Positions 1-5,162 of a stretch of DNA of 10,864 bases are shown here, piece after piece. Within the stretch, counting starts at the first letter, position 1, and each line of letters starts with the position of its first letter. Below the pieces are notes generated by a model. The model was given only the letters and a program-made list of their open reading frames with translations, was not told the origin of the DNA and did no database searches. Source of the DNA: JANYCG01 sp031431035. GTDB lineage: Bacteria; Pseudomonadota; Gammaproteobacteria; Burkholderiales; Burkholderiaceae_C. The position numbers and the translations under genes were made by a program. The stretch covers positions 1 to 10,864 of the forward strand of contig JANPCR010000100.1 of the NCBI GenBank assembly GCA_031431035.1, written 5' to 3'.

Positions 1-525
1 GTCGACCAAAAATCCTTCAATGTAAAACTGCTGAATATTGATGAACGGTGGCTGCTGCGACAGGTTGAAATTGCCTTGGTCGCGCAAGTCAAACGAATAA
101 ACCTCATCAACCCCTGCAAACGTTCGCCCCACGCTCCACTGGATGCCTTTGGCTGCAATGCGCTCGTAAATGCCCAACTTGTGAAATATTTCGAGTGACT
201 TTTGGGTGTAGCAAATGCCGCGTGATGATGCACCTTTGACGCCCACCGTGTCGTCCTCATCTAGCAAGACAGCGGCCACACCCAGCCGCGCTAAGGTGCA
301 TGCCAACGTCAAACCCGTGATACCACCGCCCACGATCACCACCGGATAGCGAGCGGGTGCTTGGGCGGGTTGCGCCATCTCAGGTGGCGGTGTGAAGGGG
401 TAACGCGGCAGATCGTAGGCCGCGCCTTGGGTGAATTCGTAGCCGTTGTTAAAACCAGCGCTGCTGTAGGGCTTGGTGGGGGCCGGGGGCGCTTTGGCTT
501 TAGGCGGCTGCGATGGCTGGGGCAT
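1..525 (-). CDS. FAD-dependent monooxygenase/oxidoreductase, N-terminal part (3' end outside window)
   Basis: The visible 175 residues carry a Rossmann-type FAD motif, VVIVGGGITGLTLA at residues 62-75, followed by an acidic end of strand two (LLDEDD, 87-92) that should bind the adenosine ribose. The later SSRGICYTQKSLEIF stretch resembles the MhpA/PheA/TfdB class of flavin hydroxylases. Family members hydroxylate aromatic or related substrates with NAD(P)H and O2; the substrate cannot be read here. I chose the ATG at 525 because about 49 residues before the later ATG (378) stay in frame. They form a Pro/Ala-rich start and then a Tyr/Pro-rich segment (YEFTQGAAYDLPRYPF, residues 29-44) that I recall at the front of Burkholderiales homologues. 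The start overlaps the end of the upstream VOC gene by 26 bases with no strong ribosome site, so translation is probably coupled. A start at 378 is the alternative. The C-terminal substrate domain lies beyond base 1. Confidence 0.88.
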   Translation of the reverse strand, partial: MPQPSQPPKAKAPPAPTKPYSSAGFNNGYEFTQGAAYDLPRYPFTPPPEMAQPAQAPARYPVVIVGGGITGLTLACTLARLGVAAVLLDEDDTVGVKGASSRGICYTQKSLEIFHKLGIYERIAAKGIQWSVGRTFAGVDEVYSFDLRDQGNFNLSQQPPFINIQQFYIEGFLVD

Positions 526-1138
526 GCTCTGGTGCTTTCTGGCGGTCCTTGCGCCATTTTTCTTTGCGCTGGGTCCATTCGTTCAAGGTCGCGTGCGCGG
601 TTTGGCTCATTTGCAGCATTTGAAATTCGTCCGCCAATTGGGCCGTTAGCTCCAGGCGAACACCATTGGGGTCAAAGAAATAAATGCTCTTGAAAATGTG
701 GTGGTCGGTCACGCCCAGCACTTCAAAACGTTCAGCTTCAAGTCGGGCTTTCATGTCGATCAGGGCTTGCACCGAATCGACCCGAAAAGAAATATGGTTG
801 ACCCACAGCGGTGTGTTGGGGGAGGGCAGGGCCCCTTGGTCGTCCCCCAGGTCAAAAAACGCGATGAAAGAGCCGTCTTGCAGGCGAAAAAACAGGTGGG
901 TGTAGGGGCAGTGCTCGCCGGTACTTGGCACCACATCGCTTTGGATGATGTGGTACAGCGGCAAGCCCAGAATATCTTCGTAAAAGTGCCGGGTTTCCTC
1001 AGCGTCTTTGCAGCGGTAGGCGTAATGGTGCAGCTGTTGAATGGGCGCGGGCGCGGGCAGGTTCGCAAGCAGGGGCTGCCCATGCTGGGCCGCCTTCAAT
1101 GAACTTTGAGGGCTTGTGGGCTTGAGTTGGGCAGACAT
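500..1138 (-). CDS. VOC family protein (two-module glyoxalase / extradiol-dioxygenase fold)
   Basis: The 212-residue protein has two beta-alpha-beta-beta-beta modules, about 36-95 and 112-165. Signature stretches are HHYAYRCKDAEETRHFYEDILGL (residues 37-59, of which FYEDILGL is the classic VOC helix), WVNHISFRV (112-120) and GVRLELTAQ (159-167). H38 (or H37), H115 and E163 are placed like the 2-His-1-Glu metal triad of VOC enzymes; this is inferred from pattern only. The N-terminal 30 residues are low-complexity, and the C-terminal tail (about 170-212) is charged and helical, ending in an Ala-rich run. A strong AAGGAGAG ribosome site lies just upstream of the ATG. It is the first gene of a minus-strand unit with the overlapping FAD monooxygenase, which suggests a shared catabolic pathway (hydroxylation, then ring cleavage or isomerisation). 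The actual reaction is unknown: dioxygenase, lyase and isomerase members all share this fold. Confidence 0.87.
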   Translation of the reverse strand: MSAQLKPTSPQSSLKAAQHGQPLLANLPAPAPIQQLHHYAYRCKDAEETRHFYEDILGLPLYHIIQSDVVPSTGEHCPYTHLFFRLQDGSFIAFFDLGDDQGALPSPNTPLWVNHISFRVDSVQALIDMKARLEAERFEVLGVTDHHIFKSIYFFDPNGVRLELTAQLADEFQMLQMSQTAHATLNEWTQRKEKWRKDRQKAPEHAPAIAAA

Positions 1139-1211
1139 CGTTCTCTCCTTAGCTTCTGCATCGAAAATTCAAAAAATTTGGAATTGCAGTTTCACAATGC
1201 GTAATCGATTC

Positions 1212-1240
1212 ACTATACCGTAATTTATTGCGTTTGAAAA
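1212..1240 (-). promoter_or_regulatory. Candidate sigma70 promoter for the VOC/FAD-monooxygenase unit
   Basis: On the minus strand a TATAGT -10 element (1212-1217) lies 17 bases from a TTTTCA -35 element (1235-1240). The -10 matches the consensus at five of six positions and the -35 at four of six. It is about 75 bases upstream of the VOC start, which has a strong ribosome site. Assignment is by eye only. Confidence 0.45.
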
Positions 1241-1282
1241 TAGTTAAATCGGGCAGAAATCAGGCGGTTTCCTCTGTCTAAT

Positions 1283-1297
1283 TGAGAATGATTATCA
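1283..1297. promoter_or_regulatory. Fur-type iron box
   Basis: The sequence TGAGAATGATTATCA matches the 7-1-7 Fur core TGATAATnATTATCA at 13 of the 14 defined positions; the only mismatch is G for T at the fourth base. It lies in the divergent region between the VOC unit and rubrerythrin, about 159 bases before the rubrerythrin ATG and 145 bases from the VOC ATG. Rubrerythrin uses iron for peroxide reduction, which makes it the more natural target, but the position does not decide which promoter is controlled. PerR boxes look alike, though PerR is uncommon in this group. Confidence 0.6.
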
Positions 1298-1324
1298 ACA
1301 AAGTCATTTCGATAGTCAAACCCA

Positions 1325-1340
1325 ATTCAATGCATTGAAT
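1325..1340. promoter_or_regulatory. 16-base perfect palindrome (candidate operator)
   Basis: ATTCAATGCATTGAAT is a perfect palindrome with no central spacer. It lies 27 bases to the right of the Fur-type box and 115 bases before the rubrerythrin start. A palindrome this long is unlikely by chance in a 317-base spacer, and its size suits a dimeric regulator. I do not recognise the family. Confidence 0.4.
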
Positions 1341-1444
1341 CAGCCAATTAGACGCAGTCACACAGCTCGGCTACGCTCTAAGGGTCTTTGGTCGAGACAT
1401 CAGTGTTTCGATTCAAGGCTAAAGCGTTTGATTTTTTAACCCTT

Positions 1445-1450
1445 AGGAGA
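1445..1450 (+). promoter_or_regulatory. Ribosome binding site of rubrerythrin
   Basis: AGGAGA sits five bases before the ATG at 1456, a near-ideal site that fixes the start and suggests high expression. It is much stronger than the sites of the next gene, yaaA or queF. Confidence 0.8.
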
Positions 1451-1455
1451 TTTCC

Positions 1456-1878
1456 ATGGCAGCACTCAAAGGCTCCAAGACGGAAGACAACCTGAAAGCC
1501 GCCTTCGCAGGCGAGTCACAGGCCAACCGCCGCTACCTGTATTTCGCGAACAAGGCCGACATCGAAGGCCAGCCAGATGTGGCAACGTTGTTCCGTTCGA
1601 CCGCAGAGGGCGAAACGGGCCACGCACATGGTCATCTGGAGTGGCTGGAAACCTGTGGTGACCCCGCAACCGGCATGCCATTTGGCGCAACCCGTGACAA
1701 CCTCAAATCAGCCGTGGCTGGAGAGACCCACGAGTACACCGACATGTACCCCGGCATGGCCAAAACGGCCCGCACCGAAGGCCATGACGAAGTGGCTGAC
1801 TGGTTTGAGACCTTGGCCAAGGCCGAGCGTTCACATGCCAATCGCTATGCCAAGGCACTCGCAGAGCTGGTTGACTGA
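1456..1878 (+). CDS. rbr: Rubrerythrin, ferritin-like di-iron domain only
   Basis: A 140-residue cytoplasmic four-helix di-iron protein. The ligand pattern of rubrerythrin is present: E20 (AGESQANRRY), E53 and H56 (AEGETGHAHGH), E90 and E93 (GETHEYTDMYPGM), and E124 and H127 (AKAERSHANRY). H56 is the extra ligand characteristic of rubrerythrins, which reduce H2O2 to water. Classical rubrerythrins are about 190 residues and end in a rubredoxin domain; here the protein stops at residue 140 with no CxxC pair, so electrons must come from another protein. The lone C67 cannot form a rubredoxin site. The strong ribosome site and first-gene position fit abundant expression. A Fur-type box lies upstream. 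The downstream Fe-S/CCG protein is a plausible electron donor. The short ferritin-like form resembles sulerythrin-type proteins. Family assignment is firm; the in vivo substrate is inferred. Confidence 0.95.
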   Translation: MAALKGSKTEDNLKAAFAGESQANRRYLYFANKADIEGQPDVATLFRSTAEGETGHAHGHLEWLETCGDPATGMPFGATRDNLKSAVAGETHEYTDMYPGMAKTARTEGHDEVADWFETLAKAERSHANRYAKALAELVD

Positions 1879-1907
1879 TCTGCTCTGACTTGCACCGATT
1901 CGTCTTC

Positions 1908-1933
1908 ATTGGGCGTTGGAAACAGCGCCCAAT
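1908..1933 (+). terminator. Hairpin between rubrerythrin and the Fe-S gene (leaky terminator or processing stem)
   Basis: ATTGGGCG (1908-1915) pairs perfectly with CGCCCAAT (1926-1933) around a 10-base loop. Only TTTAG follows, not a proper T run, so it is more likely a partial terminator or an mRNA-stabilising stem than a full stop. It would keep rubrerythrin message above that of the downstream genes. Confidence 0.45.
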
Positions 1934-1972
1934 TTAGAAAAATCATCCCGAAACTCCCCACGAGACCGAAAC

Positions 1973-3322
1973 ATGGCACGCGAAGGCAACCTATCCGCCC
2001 CCACCCGTCACCCGATTGACTGGAAGGGCGCAGACTATTACGACCAGGAAAAGACGTTTCATGAGATGGAGCGCATCTTTGACATTTGCCACGGTTGCCG
2101 CCGTTGTGTCAGCCTGTGTGGTTCGTTTCCGACCCTGTTCGACCTGGTGGACGAGAGCAAAACCATGGAGGTCGATGGCGTCGACAAAAAAGACTACTGG
2201 AAAGTCGTTGACCAATGCTATTTATGCGACCTGTGTTACCTGACCAAGTGCCCCTACGTTCCACCGCATGAATTCAACCTGGACTTTCCGCACACCATGC
2301 TGCGTGCCAAAGCCATCAAGTTCAAAAAGGGCGAGGTCGGGTTTGGTGAAAAACTGTTGGCGTCAACCGATGTGCATGGCCAGATAGCGGGCATTCCCAT
2401 TGTGGTGCAGACGGTCAATGCCATCAATAAAACTGCTGTGGCTCGGGACGTGATGGAGTCGACCCTGGGTGTGGACAAAGACGCCTGGCTGCCAGCGCTG
2501 GCCACCAAGCGGTTTCGCTCTGGCACCCCCAAAGCCAAAGCCACCGTCGTGGCGGACGGTGCCAAAACACCGGGCAAAGTCGCCATTTACGCAACCTGCT
2601 ACATCAATTACAACGAGCCCGGCATTGGACACGACTTGCTCAAAATTCTGGACCATAACGACGTGCCCTACGTCATTGTGGAAAAAGAAAAGTGCTGCGG
2701 TATGCCCAAGCTGGAATTGGGCGACCTGGAGTCGGTGAACACCAGCAAGGAAGCCAATATTCCTGTTTTGGCCAAGTACGCCAAAGACGGCTTTGCCATC
2801 TTGGCCGCGGTGCCGAGTTGCGCTTTGATGTTCAAGCAGGAAATTCCGCTGATGTACCCGGCTGATGCGGACGTGCAACTCGTCAAAGACGCCATGTGGG
2901 ATCCGTTTGAGTATTTGATGCAGCGCAAGCGTGACGGGCTTCTGAAGGTCGACTTCCCCGTGGCCCTGGGCAAAATCAGCTACCAGATTCCGTGCCACGG
3001 TCGGGTGCAAAACATCGGCAAAAAGACCGAGGAAATGCTGAAAATGGTGCCGGGCACCAGCGTGCACACGCACGAACGCTGCTCGGGCCACGCGGGCACT
3101 TTTGGCGTGAAAAAGGCGACGCACCAACAGGCCATGAAAATTGGCAAACCGCTGTTCAAAGCCATGGCGAACCACAAAGAGGGTGGTTTGCCAGACGTGA
3201 TTTCTTCAGACTGTCCGCTGGGTGGGCACCACATTTCGCAAGGGTTTGAGGTCAACAATCTGGGCGCAGTGCCGCAAAAACACCCTCTGACCCTAATTCG
3301 CGAAGCCTACGGCCTGAAATAG
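1973..3322 (+). CDS. Fe-S / CCG-domain oxidoreductase (GlpC/HdrD-like; heterodisulfide reductase-related)
   Basis: The protein is 449 residues from the ATG at 1973. An in-frame start at 1916 would add 19 unlike residues and begin inside the intergenic hairpin, so I rejected it. Two clusters of ferredoxin-type cysteines are visible: C39, C42, C45, C49 and C82, C85, C88, C93 (followed by P94), consistent with two 4Fe-4S centres. Two cysteine-rich CCG-type domains follow: C209...C241-C242-G243...C283, and C341...C370-S371-G372...C414. The second has Ser where CCG has its second Cys. Related proteins (GlpC, HdrD/HdrB, LutA) pass electrons through such domains to quinones or disulfides. No membrane segment is evident, so it is probably cytoplasmic or membrane-associated. 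It lies between rubrerythrin and DUF3501, an order I recall from other proteobacteria, suggesting a dedicated electron-transfer partner for rubrerythrin. That role is inference. Confidence 0.9.
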   Translation: MAREGNLSAPTRHPIDWKGADYYDQEKTFHEMERIFDICHGCRRCVSLCGSFPTLFDLVDESKTMEVDGVDKKDYWKVVDQCYLCDLCYLTKCPYVPPHEFNLDFPHTMLRAKAIKFKKGEVGFGEKLLASTDVHGQIAGIPIVVQTVNAINKTAVARDVMESTLGVDKDAWLPALATKRFRSGTPKAKATVVADGAKTPGKVAIYATCYINYNEPGIGHDLLKILDHNDVPYVIVEKEKCCGMPKLELGDLESVNTSKEANIPVLAKYAKDGFAILAAVPSCALMFKQEIPLMYPADADVQLVKDAMWDPFEYLMQRKRDGLLKVDFPVALGKISYQIPCHGRVQNIGKKTEEMLKMVPGTSVHTHERCSGHAGTFGVKKATHQQAMKIGKPLFKAMANHKEGGLPDVISSDCPLGGHHISQGFEVNNLGAVPQKHPLTLIREAYGLK

Positions 3323-3335
3323 GACTGGAATGTGG

Positions 3336-3430
3336 ATCACCCCCGTTGGGTCGCACTGCGTGTCGCCCCATCCCACCCTCAAGGGGGCAACACCTACAGC
3401 CCGGCAAAGCCGTCTCTGCGGTGTTTCTCG
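3336..3430. repeat. GC-rich palindromic intergenic repeat, copy 1
   Basis: The spacer inside the module holds nested inverted repeats. AACACC (3389-3394) pairs with GGTGTT (3420-3425), and inside it CGGC-AAA-GCCG (3402-3412) forms a hairpin. A CCC-TCAA-GGG stem lies just before. The left part (ACCCCC..., then CACTGCGTGT) is shared with a second copy at about 6067-6148. It resembles dispersed intergenic repeats I remember from Comamonadaceae genomes. It is probably transcribed within the operon. Confidence 0.55.
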
Positions 3431-3447
3431 TACTGACAGCCTTTGTT

Positions 3448-3452
3448 AAGGA
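3448..3452 (+). promoter_or_regulatory. Ribosome binding site of the DUF3501 gene
   Basis: AAGGA lies eight bases before the ATG at 3461. This supports that ATG over the in-frame TTG at 3443, which lies upstream of the site itself. Confidence 0.7.
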
Positions 3453-3460
3453 AACTCTTT

Positions 3461-4051
3461 ATGCAACCCACCACCACCATCACCCGCGACAGCCTCATGA
3501 CGCTTGAGGCCTACACCAAGTACCGCAAAGAGCACAAGCCCGCCATCATGGCGCACCGCAAGCTGCGCAGCGTGCAGCTGGGCGACCATATCAACTTGCA
3601 ATTTGAATCTGAAACTACTTTGCGTTACCAGATTCAGGAAATGCTGCGCATTGAAAAAGTGTTCGAAGAAGACGGCATTCAGCAAGAACTCGACGCCTAC
3701 GTGCCATTGCTGCCCGATGGCGGCAACTGGAAGGGCACGCTGTTGCTGGAATACCCCGACGTGAATGAACGCAAGCGCGAACTGGGAAGACTGATTGGCG
3801 TGGAAGACCGTATGTTTGTGGAGGTCGAGGGTCACCCCCGCGTTTACGCCATTGCCGATGAAGACCTAGAACGTGAAAACGACGTTAAAACATCGGCGGT
3901 GCATTTCGTGCGCTTTGAGTTGACTGTGGCCATGCGGGCCGCTGTCAAGGCGGGGGCGGGCGTCAAACTGGGTTGCGACCACACCAACTACCCGGCGCAC
4001 ACGGCTATTGCCCCGGAAACTTTGGCTTCGCTGGCAGGGGATTTGAAATAA
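3461..4051 (+). CDS. DUF3501 family protein
   Basis: A 196-residue soluble protein with no signal peptide or membrane segment. I recognise it as DUF3501 from its charged helical opening (R9 to H32), the LRYQIQEMLRIEKVFEED block (residues 54-71), the SAVHFVRFEL block (145-154) and the LGCDHTNYP motif (170-178). Function is unknown. The conserved-looking H148, C172, D173 and H174 could bind a metal or cofactor, but this is only a guess from residue type. I recall the family mostly next to rubrerythrin and the heterodisulfide-reductase-like Fe-S protein, as here, so it probably acts in the same peroxide or redox process, either in assembly or as a third subunit. A 138-base spacer holding a palindromic repeat separates it from the Fe-S gene; the shared strand and lack of a terminator favour co-transcription. 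Confidence 0.88.
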   Translation: MQPTTTITRDSLMTLEAYTKYRKEHKPAIMAHRKLRSVQLGDHINLQFESETTLRYQIQEMLRIEKVFEEDGIQQELDAYVPLLPDGGNWKGTLLLEYPDVNERKRELGRLIGVEDRMFVEVEGHPRVYAIADEDLERENDVKTSAVHFVRFELTVAMRAAVKAGAGVKLGCDHTNYPAHTAIAPETLASLAGDLK

Positions 4052-4130
4052 GAGGGGCACTCAATTAGACTGGGCTACCCACAATAGAAGGCCCAGCTCG
4101 CTCAGATGCAGCGGGACTTTCACGATAATC

Positions 4131-4157
4131 AAGGCTTCCAAAGTGAAGCCTTTTTTT
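4131..4157 (+). terminator. Intrinsic terminator after the rubrerythrin/Fe-S/DUF3501 module
   Basis: AAGGCTTC (4131-4138) and GAAGCCTT (4145-4152) form a perfect eight-base stem with a six-base loop, running straight into seven T residues (4151-4157). It closes the three-gene unit and implies that yaaA has its own promoter. A second, weaker inverted pair, CTGGGC/GCCCAG (4070-4075 and 4091-4096), lies just before. Confidence 0.88.
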
Positions 4158-4194
4158 AAACCTATTTTTCGCCCTGTTCCCGCCTGAGTATTCA

Positions 4195-4971
4195 ATGCTG
4201 TTTCTTTTGTCCCCCGCCAAGTCACTCGATTTCGAAACCCTGTCGGGCCATTTGCCCCACACCCAGCCATTGTTTGTTGCCCAGGCCGAGCCTTTAATCA
4301 AAGCCCTGCGCAAAAAATCGTGGCGGCAAATTGGCAAGTTGATGGATTTGAGCCAAAACTTGTCTGAACTGAATGTGACCCGTTACGCCGCCTGGACGCC
4401 AGATTTCACGCTACAAAATTCAAAGCAGGCCGTTTTGGCATTTGATGGCGACGTGTACGACGGCCTGCAGGCCAAAACCTTGGCCGCTGCCGACCTGGAC
4501 TGGGCGCAACAGCACCTGTGCATTTTGAGCGGCCTGTACGGCGTTTTGCGACCTTTGGACTTGATGCAGCCGTACCGGCTGGAAATGGGCACGAGCCTGA
4601 AAGTAGGCCGCGCTGACAATTTGGTTCAGTTTTGGGGCGACCGCGTGTCGCTTTATTTGAACGAGCGCTTGCAAAACGACACGGTGCCGACGGTGGTCAA
4701 TTTGGCATCGGTCGAATACTTCAGGGCCGTCAAAATCAAGGCGCTGAACGCCCGCGTGGTGGACTGCGTGTTTGAAGACTTTAAAAACGGCGATTTCAAG
4801 GTCATCAGTTTCTTTGCCAAAAAGGCGCGCGGCGCTTTGGCACGCTTTGCCATTGAAAACCGCATTGACGACGTGCTGGCGTTGCAGCGCTTCAACTCGG
4901 ATGGCTATGCTTTTGCGGCTGAGGTGTCTGACCATGACCGGTTGGTGTTCAGACGCAAAGGGGCCGATTGA
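4195..4971 (+). CDS. yaaA: Peroxide stress protein YaaA (DUF328/UPF0246)
   Basis: The 258-residue protein has the family landmarks in order: LSPAKSLDF (residues 5-13), FDGDVYDGL near residue 83, SGLYGVLRPLDLMQPYRLEMGT near 112-133, NLASVEYFRAV near 169, and VFEDFKNGDFKVISFFAKKARG near 192-213. The length is typical (about 255-260). In E. coli YaaA is induced by OxyR and limits peroxide damage by lowering free intracellular iron; it binds DNA in vitro. It follows the rubrerythrin module by 143 bases but is separated by a strong terminator, so the link is functional and not necessarily one transcript. No strong ribosome site precedes the ATG; the start is chosen because LFLLSPAKSL is the usual N-terminus. 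Its stop codon lies inside the first unit of an 11-base direct-repeat array. Identity is firm. Confidence 0.96.
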   Translation: MLFLLSPAKSLDFETLSGHLPHTQPLFVAQAEPLIKALRKKSWRQIGKLMDLSQNLSELNVTRYAAWTPDFTLQNSKQAVLAFDGDVYDGLQAKTLAAADLDWAQQHLCILSGLYGVLRPLDLMQPYRLEMGTSLKVGRADNLVQFWGDRVSLYLNERLQNDTVPTVVNLASVEYFRAVKIKALNARVVDCVFEDFKNGDFKVISFFAKKARGALARFAIENRIDDVLALQRFNSDGYAFAAEVSDHDRLVFRRKGAD

Positions 4972-5031
4972 AAGTCGATTGAAGGTCGTTGGAAAGTCAT
5001 TTCAAAGTCACCTGACAGCCGATTCAATGCC
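4966..5031 (+). repeat. Six-unit array of degenerate 11-base direct repeats
   Basis: Six consecutive 11-base units begin at 4966, 4977, 4988, 4999, 5010 and 5021, with consensus GATTGAAAGTC. The first four end in exactly GTC and differ from the consensus at zero to three bases; the last two are more diverged. The array starts at the last codons of yaaA and extends into the spacer. A related copy (TTGAAAAAGTC, 5049-5059) lies out of phase. The 11-base period is about one helical turn. Confidence 0.7.
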
Positions 5032-5065
5032 GAAAATAGGCGAAACACTTGAAAAAGTCAAAAAC

Positions 5066-5082
5066 ATACCCAATTTGGGTAT
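5066..5082. promoter_or_regulatory. 17-base perfect inverted repeat (candidate operator)
   Basis: ATACCCAA (5066-5073) and TTGGGTAT (5075-5082) are exact inverted copies around one central T. It is 80 bases before the hydrolase start and overlaps a possible TATATT -10 element (5080-5085). The size and symmetry suit a TetR-, MarR- or GntR-type dimer, but no regulator gene is next to it and I do not recognise the motif. Confidence 0.5.
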
Positions 5083-5162
5083 ATTGCAAGCCAAAAACGG
5101 CTCAAAACGCGAATTTTAAGTAAAATAGGGCTCTAGCTCTCGAATAATAGGGATAGTTAGCT

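Noticed and set aside
361..1102. Plus-strand open frames opposite the FAD monooxygenase start and the VOC gene
   Set aside because: Antisense to two recognisable proteins, one with a strong ribosome site.
1916..1972. Earlier start (1916) for the Fe-S protein
   Set aside because: It begins in the loop of the intergenic hairpin with no ribosome site, and the added residues are unlike the MAREGNL start I recall for the family.
2363..3175. Long minus-strand open frame (270 codons) opposite the Fe-S gene
   Set aside because: It lies wholly antisense to a gene with clear cysteine motifs, is His/Phe/Val-rich in the way shadow frames of GC-rich genes are, and has no recognisable domain.
4420..4935. 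Minus-strand open frame opposite yaaA
   Set aside because: Shadow of a firmly identified gene; no family motif.
4966..5031. Short regular repeats considered as a CRISPR array
   Set aside because: Units are contiguous 11-mers with no spacers, and no cas gene is present.
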